64,000 bases of DNA from Tretioscincus oriximinensis (GCA_022410635.1 JAJVDF010001190.1:147625-211624), one strand, 5' to 3'. Shown: positions 22,583-33,827, counted from the stretch's first letter. Numbers and translations are program-made. Notes: generated from the letters alone by a model not told the origin.

Positions 22583-23030
22583 CTGGGGTTGCCATTCGTC
22601 CCGGGAAGGCGGGACAATCCGGGTTTGGGGGACTAAAATATAGTCCCCTCCGGGTTTTAAGATAAAATCCCGGATTTTTACATTCAGTAATGGCCGATGC
22701 TGTATCAGGGAATATAAAAATGCAGGATTTTAAAAGAAAAGGAGCCGTCAAAGCTTTCTGCGGTCCTGGAAGGAACCTCGAAATGTGCCGTAGCTGCTCC
22801 AATGCTGGAGTTGGGGTTTCACGTCTGCTTTCAGGCAAAGCGCGGCAACTCACCTCCAGTAGAGCAAAAACGCCTGGGTTTGTTCTCCTATCAAAAACCC
22901 AGGCAGAAGAGCACTTCTTCCTGTCTCACCACAAGCGTCTGTGTGTGCACATGTGCATATGCGCGTGCACACACCACCACCCCACCCCTGTCCCGGTTTT
23001 GGGCTGTCAAAATATGGCAACCCTACTTTG
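22583..23030. mobile_element. Non-autonomous DNA transposon T1, uninterrupted copy
   Basis: The termini GGGGTTGCCATTCGTCCCGG and ATATGGCAACCCTAC are inverted repeats. The interior is colinear with the split outer copy at 11.19-12.13 kb. No coding capacity. Confidence 0.7.
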
Positions 23031-23401
23031 GTCCTCTCCAGCAAGCGTCGTCTTAGGTTTTTATGACATTTTGAGATTGTCAGTCACACTGGCACTTTTC
23101 TCTCCAGGGAGTAGAAGGGTTGTATTCAGAAGATGTCACTCTTCTGGCTCTTTGGCTCAAGCAAGGAGAGTTACGTTTCCATGATGGATGGAAAGAGGAA
23201 GAGAAAAAGCTGAAATGAAGGCAGCCATTACTGCCAAACAGATGAACTTCACTGATTAGTGCCAATGGCAAGGAAATAAGTCAAAATGCAGGTGGCCATT
23301 ACTGATATGCAATTGGAGTGGTCTTCATTTCAATTGAAAAGGCATATACAAATGGCACTTTTCATCCAGGGCTAAAATGGAACTATTTGTGTGAGCTCCT
23401 G

Positions 23402-23465
23402 AAGAAGAAAAAGAAAAAGTAGTAGTAGAAGGAGAAGGAGAAGAGGAGTAGGAGTAGGAGAAGTT
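23402..23465 (+). repeat. (GAA/GGA)n tract, SINE S1 tail
   Basis: Purine-rich run that, on the minus strand, directly follows the 3' end of the adjacent S1 SINE. Confidence 0.85.
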
Positions 23466-23694
23466 GGTTTTTATACCATGCTTCTCTCAACCCAAAGGTA
23501 ATCAAAGCGGCTTACATAACCTTCTTCTCTTCACAACAGACACCTCGTGGAGTAGGTGGGGCCGAGAGAGCTTCAAAGAACTGTGATTAGCCCAAGATCA
23601 CCTAGCTAGCTTTTTTGGAGAGTGCGGAAATGAACCGGACAACTTCTAGGTATACGTCCGACACTCTAACCACTATACCAGACTGCCTCTCAAA
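23466..23694 (-). mobile_element. tRNA-derived SINE family S1
   Basis: On the minus strand it starts TGGTATAGTGGTTAGAGTGT (A-box-like), with a B-box-like GGTTCATTTCC, then TAGGTGATCTTGGGCTAATC, and ends GTAAGCCGCTTTGATTACCT. It is the same family as 61.79 and 40.77 kb. Confidence 0.82.
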
Positions 23695-23919
23695 AGAGGT
23701 ATGTGACCATGCCCTGGGTTTCCCTAGGGCAGAATCAGGAAGTCACCATTCTAGAACAGTTAAATAAAATTAAGGGATTATCTGTGTGGACAATGATTCT
23801 GGGATTTCGACAGAAAGTGAGGGACATCACAAGAGAATACACAGAACAGATGATGGGTCGAACATGAAAGAAAGTGACAGTAAGATCCCCAACACGCAAT
23901 GTAGGGCACGTAGATTTAC

Positions 23920-24183
23920 CATGCACAGTCAGGGACGCCGTTGTTTTTTGGTCCCCACACACACAGGAATACTCTCCAGAGTCTTTGAGTTCCAGGTTGA
24001 GGATCTGAAGCTCCAAGATGTTGCCTTCTTGCTTCATTTTATACTTGTCACCAGGCTTGAGCAACTTGTGCTTCCTCTTCCACTCCACTGGAGCAGCTTT
24101 GGTCAGCTCACACTGGAAGGTCACCGCTCCGTCCTCAGATACCTCTTGGTCCTCCATGCCTTTCTTGAAAAGGGCAGGGAGGG
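23920..24183 (-). CDS. OBSCN: Obscurin-like Ig exon Ig-a17 (C-x-C block)
   Basis: This 264-bp exon has an acceptor cttttcag ahead of CC-CTC-CCT and a donor G|gtaaat. The domain opens ALPALFKKGM, with Cys25 (VTFQCELT), Trp35 (AAPVEWKRK) and DSGEYSCVCGDQ; strand G is ASLTVHG. The residues after Trp read KRKHK instead of KKGxK. The next intron (3009 bp) carries a SINE, a GTTGCCA-ended DNA transposon and a second dispersed element. Confidence 0.94.
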
Positions 24184-24349
24184 CTGAAAAGTTCAGAAGG
24201 AACAAAGCAAGTACGTTACCATTTGGCAGAGTTACGGGAAGTAACTGTTTTCAAAACTCACAAATTTCCACATGGCCAGGAGAGAAACTTCCATTTGCTT
24301 TCCCCAACTCATGTTGGATTTCATGGATCCTGATTCCCCTTGGCCTAAA

Positions 24350-24490
24350 CCTGGGGTGGGGAACCTATGGCCCAGGGGCCACATGCAGCCCGTGGAATCA
24401 GTTGGTCCAGTCTGCAGCATGCTCCCCTAGGAAACATTTGGTCCGGCCTGCAGATTGAGGGCAGGTGAGAGCACCGCCTTATCTAGGTGG
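24350..24490. mobile_element. DNA transposon end-like fragment
   Basis: CTGGGGTGGGGAACCTATGG CCCAGGGGCCACATGCAGCC resembles termini of hAT-like MITEs common in amniotes. Recognised by pattern only. Confidence 0.5.
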
Positions 24491-24599
24491 GTGTGCCTCA
24501 AGTGGGGAGGGGATTCAGCCCCCAAATGATGCTCCAAATACCCAAGTGACCCCTGGCAGAAACAAGGTCCCCCACACACCATGCCTAAACCCTGCACTC

Positions 24600-25050
24600 A
24601 CTAAAATGTTTCACTCACAGTTAAAGACCCTTCAGGAATAGGCTTACTAATCCAGTTTGATGAACTCACTAGTCTACATTGTCTGCACAGGATGGTGCTA
24701 ATCTAGATCAGAGCTGTGCTATAAATTCTCCAAACCAGATTAGTGGTAGAGCGCATTAATCAGGTTTTCATCTATGCCAATGCTGCCTAATTTGAATGAA
24801 GCAGCAATGCATATACTTGTAGACCGACCATGTGCGATTAGGAGCACAGCTGAAAGATCCATATGCTGTTGGTACAACGTGGCAACGTTATCCTCGCATC
24901 CTCTTTCTTGCCTCTTGTTGTAACTCTGCAGTCAGTATGGAGTAAGCCAGTAGCGGCCCAATCTGCATTCAGCCAATGGGAAAGCTTGCAAGAAAGGAGG
25001 ATCTCACCACATTAATTGCACGTGATGGGACCATGTGTCATCCCACTTCG
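24600..25050. other. Intronic sequence, nothing recognised
   Basis: Between a DNA-element fragment and CR1 pieces, with no exon. Confidence 0.4.
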
Positions 25051-25053
25051 TTG

Positions 25054-25345
25054 GAAAGTATTTTTTCACCCAGAGGGTCCTTGTTCCATGGAATTCATTT
25101 CCAGAAGATGCGTTAGTGGCTAGCAGCCTGGATAGCTTCAAGATAGGATTAGACAAATTCATGGAAGATAGGTGCTTTTAGGATGGAAAAACAGGCAGTA
25201 TCCCTCCAGCAACCTCTTGCTCCATCTCAGAGGCAGGATCAAGAGATCCATCCTAGCAGTTATTTATACCCTTGGCTTCCATAAACTTGTCTGAAAGCTC
25301 TCCAGCCTCCTAGCTATCAGCACCTCTTCTGGAAGTAACCAAGAG
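25054..25345. mobile_element. Two CR1 3' fragments in inverted orientation
   Basis: 25054-25205 reads as CR1 on the plus strand (GAAAGTATTTTTTCACCCAG...TAGCTTCAAGATAGG). 25206-25345 is the same region reverse-complemented (TGCTCCATCTCAGAGGCAGG...CACCTCTTCTGGAAGTAAC). Together they form a fold-back. Confidence 0.8.
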
Positions 25346-25457
25346 GCTGCCTGCATTGTAGACACATGCTATAATGAGTTAACACACATTAAACATGCGA
25401 TTTTCCACGTGTGACTTGTGCTGGATCTGCCTGTACGAGATAAAGCCATAAAAGTAC

Positions 25458-25724
25458 CCGTCACTGTCAAGGTGGCTGAGGTCTTCGCATCACCAAATGT
25501 GCAGCTATAGTCTCCAGCATCCCCGGGCTCCAGGCTGTGAACCCACAGTTCAGCCATGACTCCTTCCAGCTTCATTTCGTACTTGCTGCTTGGTTTGAGC
25601 ACCTGATTGCCTTTTCTCCACTCAGGAGGTGCTGAAGCCTTGCTCAGTTCACATTGCAGGGCAATGCTGCTGCCTTCAACAGCCCCCACGTTCTTCAGGT
25701 CTGTTTTGAAATGTGGAGGCAGCG
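25458..25724 (-). CDS. OBSCN: Obscurin-like Ig exon Ig-a16 (C-x-C broken to C-x-F)
   Basis: This 267-bp exon has an acceptor gatcttcag ahead of CG-CTG-CCT and a donor G|gtactt, one of the weakest donors in the array. The domain opens ALPPHFKTDL, with Cys25 (IALQCELS), Trp36 (APPEWRKG) and an F strand DAGDYSCTFGDA. It is the only member of the a10-a20 block in which the second Cys of C-x-C is lost (Phe). An extra Trp in strand E (AELWVHSL) is unique in the array. Strand G is ATLTVTG. Confidence 0.93.
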
Positions 25725-25845
25725 CTGAAGATCACAAAAGAGATATCAAAATCCACAGGACTTCCAGAGCTGAGAGTCAACCTGGTTCTGACAAGTGTAC
25801 ACTTGCCAACCCACATAAAAACCTTCCAGGTTTCTAGGCAGCATC

Positions 25846-26640
25846 CTTTTACATTGCAACATTCATCCTTCCTGGTCCCCAGCCACTATGTATGAACATT
25901 GCAACATTCTGACATGTTTACACTTCTCACCATGCATCAACTCCTTTCTGGATTCCAGCTAGTACCCTTTTACTTTGCAACATCCTTTCTTCTTGGTTCC
26001 CAGTCGATATCAGTTAACACAGCAACATTCTGACAAATTTACACCTGCATGGAACCAGGGGTTGACCCCTTCACTACTATCGATACAAACCCTGGCTCCT
26101 CCTCCTACCACACCACACTTACCTAGACCTTCCTTGGTTCCATACAGTGACAATTTTATGGTCTTAATTGCACCTGGAACAGGAAAAAACCTACCCTTCC
26201 CAACACATTGCTTCAGAGCTGACAGAACACATAAAGTTGAGAGGGTTTCCCCCCCGATCCTAACATTTTAAAGCCCTCTACTCTTGGAAGTCTAGTAACT
26301 GATGTGCTGTCTGGATATTTTATTTTGACTTGGCCACGTACTTTGGGTATTGTTCTGTGAAAGAATGAGATACAGAGTGCATTTTAAGAANGTCTAACGT
26401 ATTTTGTAAGCTACGTAGTGGATGTTTAGCATAATCAGTTATCTGCTGTCCAGACTCTAGTGTACCCTGTGTCTAGAGGCAGGGATGTTCCTTCACTCAA
26501 GGTACAAAGGCGTGGGAGCAAGCCTCTTCAGCCAGGAAAGGAAATAGCATTCCAAGAAGAAAGGGCAAACGAAGCTTTGGCTAGCCCTGAATCTCAAAGC
26601 ATCAAAGTTCTATGGATTCTTATCAACAGTAGACAAAAGT
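25846..26640. other. Intronic sequence with a diverged short tandem
   Basis: Around 25840-26080, a stretch of about 120 bp (CAGCATCCTTTTACATTGCA ACATTC..., then TACCCTTTTACTTTGCAACA TCC) recurs with divergence. No exon. Confidence 0.5.
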
Positions 26641-26644
26641 CCCT

Positions 26645-27040
26645 TGGCTAAGATTTTATTTTATTTATTTAAAATTATTTCTATCCATTGGTCCCAGGAC
26701 AAGTAACAAAAAATCAAGAAAATTTAAATATCTGCTCTCCCTCCCTCCCTACAACCCACCCACCTTTCCTGAAAGGACAAAATGCATAGGAAGCTACAGT
26801 ATTTAAGAGTCAAAAGCCTGGGTGAAAAGGCATGTTTTTACCAGGTGCCGGAAACTGTATAATATAGGTACCTGGCGATCCTCTATAGGAAGGCTCTTCC
26901 AGAATGTGGGAGCACCACAGAGAAGGCTCTCTTATATGCCCCCACCCCTCGCATCTCTGCAAGGAGAGGAACTACCAGAAGGCCTCCTCCGTGGGATTTT
27001 AATGCACGGGCAGGACTACATGGTAAATGGCACTCCTTCT
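26645..27040 (-). mobile_element. L2-like LINE 3' fragment
   Basis: Starts with a TTTTATTTATTT tail complement. It contains AAGCCTGGGTGAAAAGGCAT GTTTTTACC and CTCTTCCAGAATGTGGGAGC, the reverse of an L2-type LINE 3' end. The forward copy is at 34.25-34.89 kb. Confidence 0.6.
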
Positions 27041-27104
27041 GCCAGACAAATTCCTCCGATCTGACTAAGGTTACCACATTTCAAATGTGCTAATCCATAA
27101 TTAC

Positions 27105-27368
27105 CATGCACAGATAGTGATGCAGAGGTTGTTTGATCTCCACACACACAGGTGTAGACTCCAGCGTCCTCCTCCGTGACATCCTGAATTGTGAGCTCAG
27201 CGATGTTGTCCTTCTGTTTGGCTTTATATTTGTCACTCTGTTTGAGCAAAACATCTCCTTTCTTCCACTCCACGGGAGCAGCCTTACTTAGTACACATCG
27301 CAGCATGACAGTTCCGCCTTCAGTTTCTTCTTTGCTTTTCAGTTCCTCCTGGAAATGAGCGGCCACAG
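27105..27368 (-). CDS. OBSCN: Obscurin-like Ig exon Ig-a15 (C-x-C block)
   Basis: This 264-bp exon has an acceptor ttcttcag ahead of CT-GTG-GCC and a donor G|gtaatt. The domain opens AVAAHFQEEL, with Cys25 (VMLRCVLS), Trp35 (AAPVEWKKG) and DAGVYTCVCGDQ; strand G is ASLSVHG. A LINE 3'-end fragment ends within about 65 bp of the donor side. This exon has the typical block sequence and no odd residues. Confidence 0.94.
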
Positions 27369-27374
27369 CTGAAG

Positions 27375-28020
27375 AAAGGAATATGGACAGAGATTGTGTC
27401 AGTGGTTAGGTAAACCAACCCATGGCCTGACCACTACACACCGCACCGTGGAAGTCGGATTCATGTGAACGAACGATTATTTAGCCTCCATCCACAGAAG
27501 CAGGTATGAAAAATGGGAAGCTCCTTCAGAAGAGCAAATCCATATTTTATCTTCCAGTAAAAATTAAGGGCCCTGAAATTTAAAATATTCACATTTTAAT
27601 TTCAGTGCACCTCAAATTCCCGAAAGACACTTAAATGTGGAGACAAAATGTTTTCAGTGGTTTTCCAACAAAATAAAAATGTTAATCCAAGGGTTACATG
27701 AAATAAAGTATTGTGCTACTATTTCAATTTGTAAAATGTACNGAATATATCGCTCAGACATGTAATTCACACAAAACATATAGGGGAACGTAACAATTCC
27801 CTTCACAGATGACACATTTATGAGAAGGCTCATCCCAACGACTGAAATATATGTAAACATAATTTCACAAAAAAAATACAAATCTGAACATAACACAAAG
27901 ATGGTTGAAATGTTGGAAGAGTCACCACTGCAATAACTGCAACTGTTGGTGTAATCTCCAAATCAGAAAAAAACCCTTCAATATTTTCATAGTCGTTTTT
28001 GGAAAAAGAAGAAGAAAAAT
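27375..28020. other. Intronic sequence, nothing recognised
   Basis: AT-rich with one N. No repeat or exon recognised. Confidence 0.4.
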
Positions 28021-28024
28021 TCTC

Positions 28025-28138
28025 CAGGTCATCGGCCTATGGAATTTATTTTCACCCAGAGGGTCATTGGTCTGTGGAATTTACTTCCATAGGAGGTGGC
28101 GGTAGCTAACAGCCTAGATAGCTTCAAGACAGGGTTAG
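28025..28138 (+). mobile_element. CR1 LINE fragment, interrupted by an LTR
   Basis: GTCATTGGTCTGTGGAATTT ACTTCCATAGG...GCTTCAAGACAGGG is CR1. The copy stops exactly where the TGTTAG of the next element begins. Confidence 0.8.
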
Positions 28139-28456
28139 TGTTAGTGCTATTTCTGATGTAGTTTTGCCTTTTCCCCTTTTTACTTTCACTTCCTAGTTTT
28201 CAAACTGCTTTCCCCACCGGTGGGCTCCAGCAGCGGGATGATTTATTGCTTTCTATTGGTCTCTGTCTTTGTACAGGCGGACCTAGGCATTTAATATGAA
28301 AACCACTCGTTCCCTCTTTGCTTCTGTTTTAGTTCTTTGATTACTACNGAAGTTAGTTCATGATTTCTGGACTTATTTCTGGTCTCATTTCCTTCAGTAA
28401 AAGATCCACATGGATAATTGACTCTCATTCTTAGATTAGAAGCTCTGGATCCTAAT
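28139..28456 (+). mobile_element. Solo LTR-like element, copy 2
   Basis: Colinear with 8.59-8.91 kb. Starts TGTTAGTG and ends near GGATCCTAATA, a decayed form of the other copy's GCTCCTAACA. Inserted into CR1. Confidence 0.62.
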
Positions 28457-28459
28457 ATA

Positions 28460-30143
28460 AAGATAATTCCTAGAGATAAAAATTATGTAATAGCTTTTAT
28501 TTGATGCCTTCAACATCTTCTCTGAATAGTCTGCTCTCTATGTTTATATGAATTTGTCTTCAAAGTTTGGGATGACTCACTGGCCAANAAAATTCAAGTT
28601 GACATGAGAGAAGATAGCGAAGAGACATTGAAGAAGAGCTGAAATGGAGATCCAAGAGTCAAGAGTAAACCGAAGTAAATTTTAGAACGTTGGTGACAGA
28701 TTCATCAACAGATTTATAAAATGGAGAGGAATACCAGAAACTGTCTGAGGGAGACAGCAATGATCTCAGTAGGTATGTGAATAAAACATCTAAGAGAAAA
28801 GATTTATTTCCATTTGAGAACCTGAGAAAACTTTTAAGGCACAAATGTTTTTTAATTATCAACGTCCAGAAGGAAGTATTTTGTAAGGAAACAGAAAGTT
28901 TGAAAGAAGAACGTACTTAGGATTTTAGGAAGGGAACGAATGAACAAAAAGAATTATGTCAAAATAGTTAGATAATACTAAATTTTAAAAATGGTCCTTT
29001 TAATCTATTGAGCTTATTAGCTGTAAAGAATATGGCTAAAACCAAACAATATTTTTATTGCGATTGTGTTATAAATGTCTTTTTTGCCACACTGCTGCTA
29101 CCCACAATGTCATGGCAATGCTCAAATGGCCTGTGGTAAAAAGGTTCCTCATGGTTTTTTAAAGAATTTCTTTGCAGTAATACCAAGATACCATGATGGC
29201 CCTACCTGGACCTTTAGGGTGGCTGCACAGGAATCCCTATAATACTTCCAATGACAATGGTAATTGGAAATCAAGAAGAATTGATTTTTGATGAGGCAAG
29301 AGATCACCCATTCAGAAGCTGGGTTGCACAAAGAACAAGCAAAAGGAGATTTTCTTGAAGGAAGGACAACAGTTTGTGCTTCATGTTTGAGATTTCANCA
29401 TAAAAAATTCCAGTGTATAGGATGACAGAAATAACAGTATAGGCCTTTTGTTGTGCCACAAAGGGAAATAAGGTCAAATAAAGGCAGGGATGAAGCCCTA
29501 AGAAAATACTGAAGGAATCATTCTACCAAAATCACAAAAAAATGTACAAAGTCATCAAGTATTGTATTAAATTAGTTAGGATCATTTTTCGTGAAGAGTT
29601 TCAAACTGAGATAAGGCATTTAAAATAAAGGTTGAAAAGGAGTCATCCTAGGTTTGAAGAAAGAATCAACCAGAGATGGTTCTAGAACCTTTTAGAAGCT
29701 GGAGATAACTCAGTGTGGAAATGAAATGGCGCATTAGCATCTCATTCAGCGCTCATAGATAAGACAAACACAAATCCCACAACGTTAAGGACACACTTGT
29801 GACATCTCTGATCATAACAGATACAAAATCGAATGTAAATTTTATATTTTTTTTATTTATTGGTCACTTAAAACAGGTGTATACCGTGCCTCTAGAAATT
29901 CCAAGTTGATTTATGACAAAACATATAAAGACAAGGCAAAAACAAAACTTCCCTCAAATTTATTTAAGACTAAGTGGGATAGGTAAAAACCCAGACATTC
30001 ACAAGTCACAAGTGATACAAAAAGGGAAACACACGTGAGGGATGGAAGGAGAAAAACCATGTAGCCGCAGACAACACAAAACCAGGGATTTCCCGAGGGG
30101 AAGTTAACTAATATCATTGTTCTATTGTGGAATATTTGGTTAC
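28460..30143. other. Intronic sequence, A-rich, nothing recognised
   Basis: The largest stretch without a named feature. It is purine- and A-rich on the plus strand between 28.56 and 28.99 kb. No Ig exon motif is seen on either strand. Confidence 0.4.
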
Positions 30144-30410
30144 CATGGACAGTTAAGATGGCCGTTGTCTTTTGGTCACCGCAAACACAGACATAATCTC
30201 CTGTATCCTCCTCCTTCAAGTCTCGAATCGAGAGTTCAGCCACCGCCCCGTCTTGTCTCATTCTGAACCTGTCACCAGACTTCAGGGTTTTTGTTCCCTT
30301 TTTCCATTGCACCTCAGCACCTGCTTTGGTCATTTCACAACGGAGCGTCATTGTGGTACCTTCAACAGCTTCTCGGTTCTTCAGGCCTTCTTTGAAAAGC
30401 ACTGGCAAGG
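30144..30410 (-). CDS. OBSCN: Obscurin-like Ig exon Ig-a14 (C-x-C block)
   Basis: This 267-bp exon has an acceptor ccttctcag ahead of CC-TTG-CCA and a donor G|gtaacc. The domain opens ALPVLFKEGL, with Cys25 (MTLRCEMT), Trp36 (AEVQWKKG) and DTGDYVCVCGDQ; strand G is AILTVHG. The exon frame is fully open, and translation runs past both splice sites only because the flanking intron happens to lack stops. The next intron (2775 bp) contains one of the two solo LTRs. Confidence 0.94.
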
Positions 30411-31029
30411 CTGAGAAGGTGGCAATAAAAACAGAGCCCAAAGGTGAGGGAAAGGAGAAAAGTGAATCTAAAATCAATGCCTCTCTTTTCTGATAATGGA
30501 ACCAGTTAAGTTCTACCAGAGATAGCAAAGAAACACCCCCCTCTGAAAGGCATGCTGGCCCTTTAGAAACTCTCTGCCTCTAGAAATGATAACACATTGT
30601 GACATATGTGGGTATGTGGAGATTAGCACCAGGTGTGGTGAAATTGGACTAAGATGCATGGATTCTAGATTTTTTTTGAGAAGGGTCTCTCCCTTCCTAT
30701 AATTCAACTTCATCTTGAGAACTTCATGTATCTATCATTCAAGGCATATCAAAGGATATGAAAGAACAGCTATACTTGGTCATCATGCGGGAATCCTTTT
30801 CATTTGTTTTATGCTAAAGGAAACATTCAAATTGCGTAGTGCCGGTGGAATAGAACCTTCCTATTGAGTGTTTTCATGTGATACTTTGTTATAAAATCAC
30901 TATCATGCATTTCATTTCATTTGAAGATATGAAATATATATTGTTCTTGATTGTATAAATGTCCTTTAGGATCCTTAATGATAAAAAAGGATTTGTTTGT
31001 GACTAAGGCTGTGCCAGTAATCCACTTGA

Positions 31030-31430
31030 AAATCAAACTTCTGTTGCTGTATAAACCAATAGATTGTGGATTTTAAAACTGATTAGCTGGATTATTGGTT
31101 TTCTGGGAAACCCCACTGTCGATTCAGCATGTAGGGTTATTGTGGAAGGGCTGTGTCATGTGGATAGTTTTGACAAAAAACTGCGAGGGCAAGAGGTGAA
31201 GGAACCTGATATTGACACCAACCTATCCAATAGCATGTGGAAGAAGGGACTACGGGACTTCCTTATGACAAACAGCAAACAAAATGGCNGACAGGGAAGT
31301 GTGTCATGTACATGTCAGGAGGTGAAGAATGACAAAATTCAGAAAGTATCATAAACCAGAAGAACAATTAACTGTACTATTGTGAAAATTCATAATAAAG
31401 AAGTGCTGCGTGGGCCTAAGATATAATCAG
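31030..31430. mobile_element. Dispersed DNA-transposon-like repeat T2, copy 2
   Basis: Shares GGTTTTCTGGGAAACCCCAC, CATGTGGATAGTTTTGAC and AACAGCAAACAAAATGGC with 21.6 and 45.2 kb. Its right end is AAGTGCTGCGTGGGCCTAAG. Confidence 0.65.
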
Positions 31431-31586
31431 CTAAAAGATGGTGGAGATTCCAAAGAAGTAGTTGCGGAAAAAATTAATCTGCTGTTCTAGGTCTTTCCCA
31501 GCAGGATAAGAAAAGGTTGGGAATCTCCTCATAATGATGGGAAGAACATAAAGGTTATATATAAAAGTAGGTTGTTGATGTTTTAC

Positions 31587-31853
31587 CCTTGACTTCCAAA
31601 GTCGCCATTGTTTGTTGTTCTCCACACACACAGGTATAAGTTCCAGAATCTAATAATTCCACGCCTTGAATGACCAACTGAGCCACGGCTCCTTCTCGTT
31701 TCATTTTATACTTGTTGCCAGATTTAAGAACTTTGTGGCCTTTTTTCCACTCTACTGTGGCAGACGCCTTATTCAGCTCACATTGCAAAATGGCAACTTT
31801 GCCTTCCGTTGCTTCTTCATCTTTCAGAGCTTTGGTGAAAACAGCCGGAAGGA
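31587..31853 (-). CDS. OBSCN: Obscurin-like Ig exon Ig-a13 (C-x-C block)
   Basis: This 267-bp exon has an acceptor ctctgcag ahead of TC-CTT-CCG and a donor G|gtaaaa. The domain opens VLPAVFTKAL, with Cys25 (AILQCELN), Trp36 (ATVEWKKG) and DSGTYTCVCGEQ; strand G is ATLEVKG. Its KKGHKVLKSGNKYKMKREG middle is close to a17 (KHKLLKPGDKYKMKQEG), consistent with these domains being array duplicates. Intron to a14: 1176 bp, carrying a DNA-transposon-like repeat. Confidence 0.94.
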
Positions 31854-32018
31854 CTGCAGAGTAAAGTAATATTGAATAGGAACCCGTCAAAATTAAGAGA
31901 GTGAATCTGTTCTTACAAATTAATATGAANACAGCAATTTATCTGAGACTATTTAATTGCATTTAATTGAATTTGGGATTTATTTTTTTATCAAGCCATG
32001 GAATGGTATTATTAATTC

Positions 32019-32260
32019 TATTTGAATGGTGCAGTCGCTAAGGAGTTTGAGATATGAGGTTTTGAGGCCCTATGTTGGATGTGGTGAGGGCTGAGCACCT
32101 TCCACTTGCCTGTAGCTCTAGCCAACCCAGCTATTCGAAAGCAAGAATTGCAAGAAATTGCAACTGACTGCAAGTAGATACATGGGAAACACCACAGCCT
32201 GGTGGGGAAGATAGAATGTCAGCTTTTGGGCAAAAATACCCTTACAAGCCTCTTTGAGTT
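32019..32260 (+). mobile_element. tRNA-derived SINE family S2
   Basis: Head GAATGGTGCAGTCGCTAAGG, B-box-like GGTTTTGAGGCCC, then AGCTCTAGCCAACCCAGCTA TTCGAAAGC and CTGCAAGTAGATACATGGGA. Confidence 0.72.
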
Positions 32261-32639
32261 CCTTCGGATGAGAAAAGCAGGATATAAAACCTCAGTTCTT
32301 CTTCTAATCTATACCCCACCCCTACATGCCTCCGCAGACAGAAGCATCCATGACATTAATCCATGGCCACATTTTTGTGAGCTTTCCTGATTCATATAAG
32401 GACTTGTCTTGATCAGCTCATGCTACTTGTTAGCCTTTAAAGTTCTATGTGATACACTTGCTAGATATTTTGCATGTCTTTGAAATCTAACATTTCCCCT
32501 ATGTGCATAATGAACTTTCTATTTTTTGGAACGTATTCTGAATCTTGGTTATTGTGTAATTANTGCCACAATTTCAGCTCAAGCTCGAATGATTAAATGG
32601 AGCTTAACAACTAATAGGTGAAAATGATAAATATCATTT

Positions 32640-32762
32640 GCAGGAAGTCAAGGACAGGTGAACATTTTGCCTTCTTCTGCTCCAGGGTGCCCAGGTACAA
32701 TTGGCTGGACTAGGTGGGCTCTGGCCCATTCAGCAGGGCTCTTCTTACGTTCTCATGTAAGT
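32640..32762 (+). mobile_element. CR1 LINE 3' end
   Basis: GACAGGTGAACATTTTGCCT TCTTCTGCTC...CATTCAGCAGGGCTCTTCTT ACGTTCTCATG is the CR1 terminus. Confidence 0.85.
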
Positions 32763-33367
32763 TTTCTGTTTGAAGCTCCAAATCTGCTTTTTACAATTTT
32801 GTATTAATTGTGATTTGTTGCAAACTATTAAAGTCCAGGTATCAATTTGAAATGGTCATCCCTTCCTTTTTTTTACTAAATTATCAAAATGGAGTGAATT
32901 TATAAGGCTGCAAAAAATCAAGTCGGGTGGGTTTTTAGCTATTTCAGTACTTTGAGACCCAAATCAGTTGGCTTGGCAGTAGCAAGCTCACAAATATGTA
33001 GAGTCACAAGGTAGAGTCACAAATATGTCATATTTGTGGTTTTGTTCTAGATGCATCAAGAATCAGGGTTCTCGGATCCAGGAAGTGGANGGATAGTTAG
33101 TCTGTGCTTGAAGGGACTGTATGACTTTGGAAGAAACAGCTGCATAGTTTGGGAGTATTTCCTATGAGTAATCTTCAGAAACTAGAAGATATACACTATA
33201 CCTCCTTCTCATGAAGACATAAAAGAAGGACAAGAACAACAATCTGGTTTTTATACACTCTTTTCCAGAGCTTTCAAGGTTAATGTTTGCTTGATACTTA
33301 AATCTATCTTCTCACATGGTGGAGGATCCCATTCATCGACTCACAAAATTCCTTTTGTTTTCGAACA
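32763..33367. other. Intronic sequence, nothing recognised
   Basis: No exon or named repeat between a CR1 end and a SINE head. Confidence 0.4.
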
Positions 33368-33492
33368 GGTGGGTTGGCTGAAGCTGAGGACAGTAGAGGA
33401 NGCTCACCCCTCTCCACAGCCGACATAGGGCTTCAGAAGCGGAACTCTCGAATGAAAGACCATTTCTTAACCACTGCACCACCATGCCTTTT
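33368..33492 (-). mobile_element. tRNA-derived SINE family S2, head fragment
   Basis: On the minus strand, GGTGGTGCAGTGGTTAAGAA ATGG, then TTCTGAAGCCCTATGTCGGC TGTGGAGAGG and CAGCTTCAGCCAACCCACCT. Confidence 0.72.
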
Positions 33493-33563
33493 AGAGTAAA
33501 AATACCCTAAAAGGAGAGCACATACATTGAAGGTGGACATCACACACATATTTGTGCTTTTAC

Positions 33564-33827
33564 CATTTACTCTTAAGTGGGCTGTGGTCTTCTGTCCTCC
33601 ACACAGACAAGAGTACTCTCCAGAATCTGCAACTTCCAAATTGTGGATCACCAGTTCAGCGCAGGGCCCTTCCTGTCTGGCTTCATATTTGCCACCTGTT
33701 TTGAGGGGCTTCTGACCCTTCTGCCACTCCACTGGGGCAGCCTTGCTGAGCCGGCACTGCAAGGTGGTTGAATCAGCCTCTGTGGCCTCCTTGTTTTTCA
33801 GTTCTTCTTGGAAAAATACTGGAAGCG
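33564..33827 (-). CDS. OBSCN: Obscurin-like Ig exon Ig-a12 (C-x-C block)
   Basis: This 264-bp exon has an acceptor tcttttag ahead of CG-CTT-CCA and a donor G|gtaaaa. The domain opens ALPVFFQEEL, with Cys25 (TTLQCRLS), Trp35 (AAPVEWQKG) and DSGEYSCLCGGQ; strand G is AHLRVNG. An extra Cys (GPCAEL) lies in strand E, where most of its relatives have Val or Ile. A SINE head fragment abuts the downstream intron side (about 33.37-33.49 kb). Confidence 0.94.

Noticed and set aside
29149..29331. Possible extra exon in the a14-a15 intron
   Set aside because: No Cys-Trp-Cys spacing and no phase-1 splice pair.
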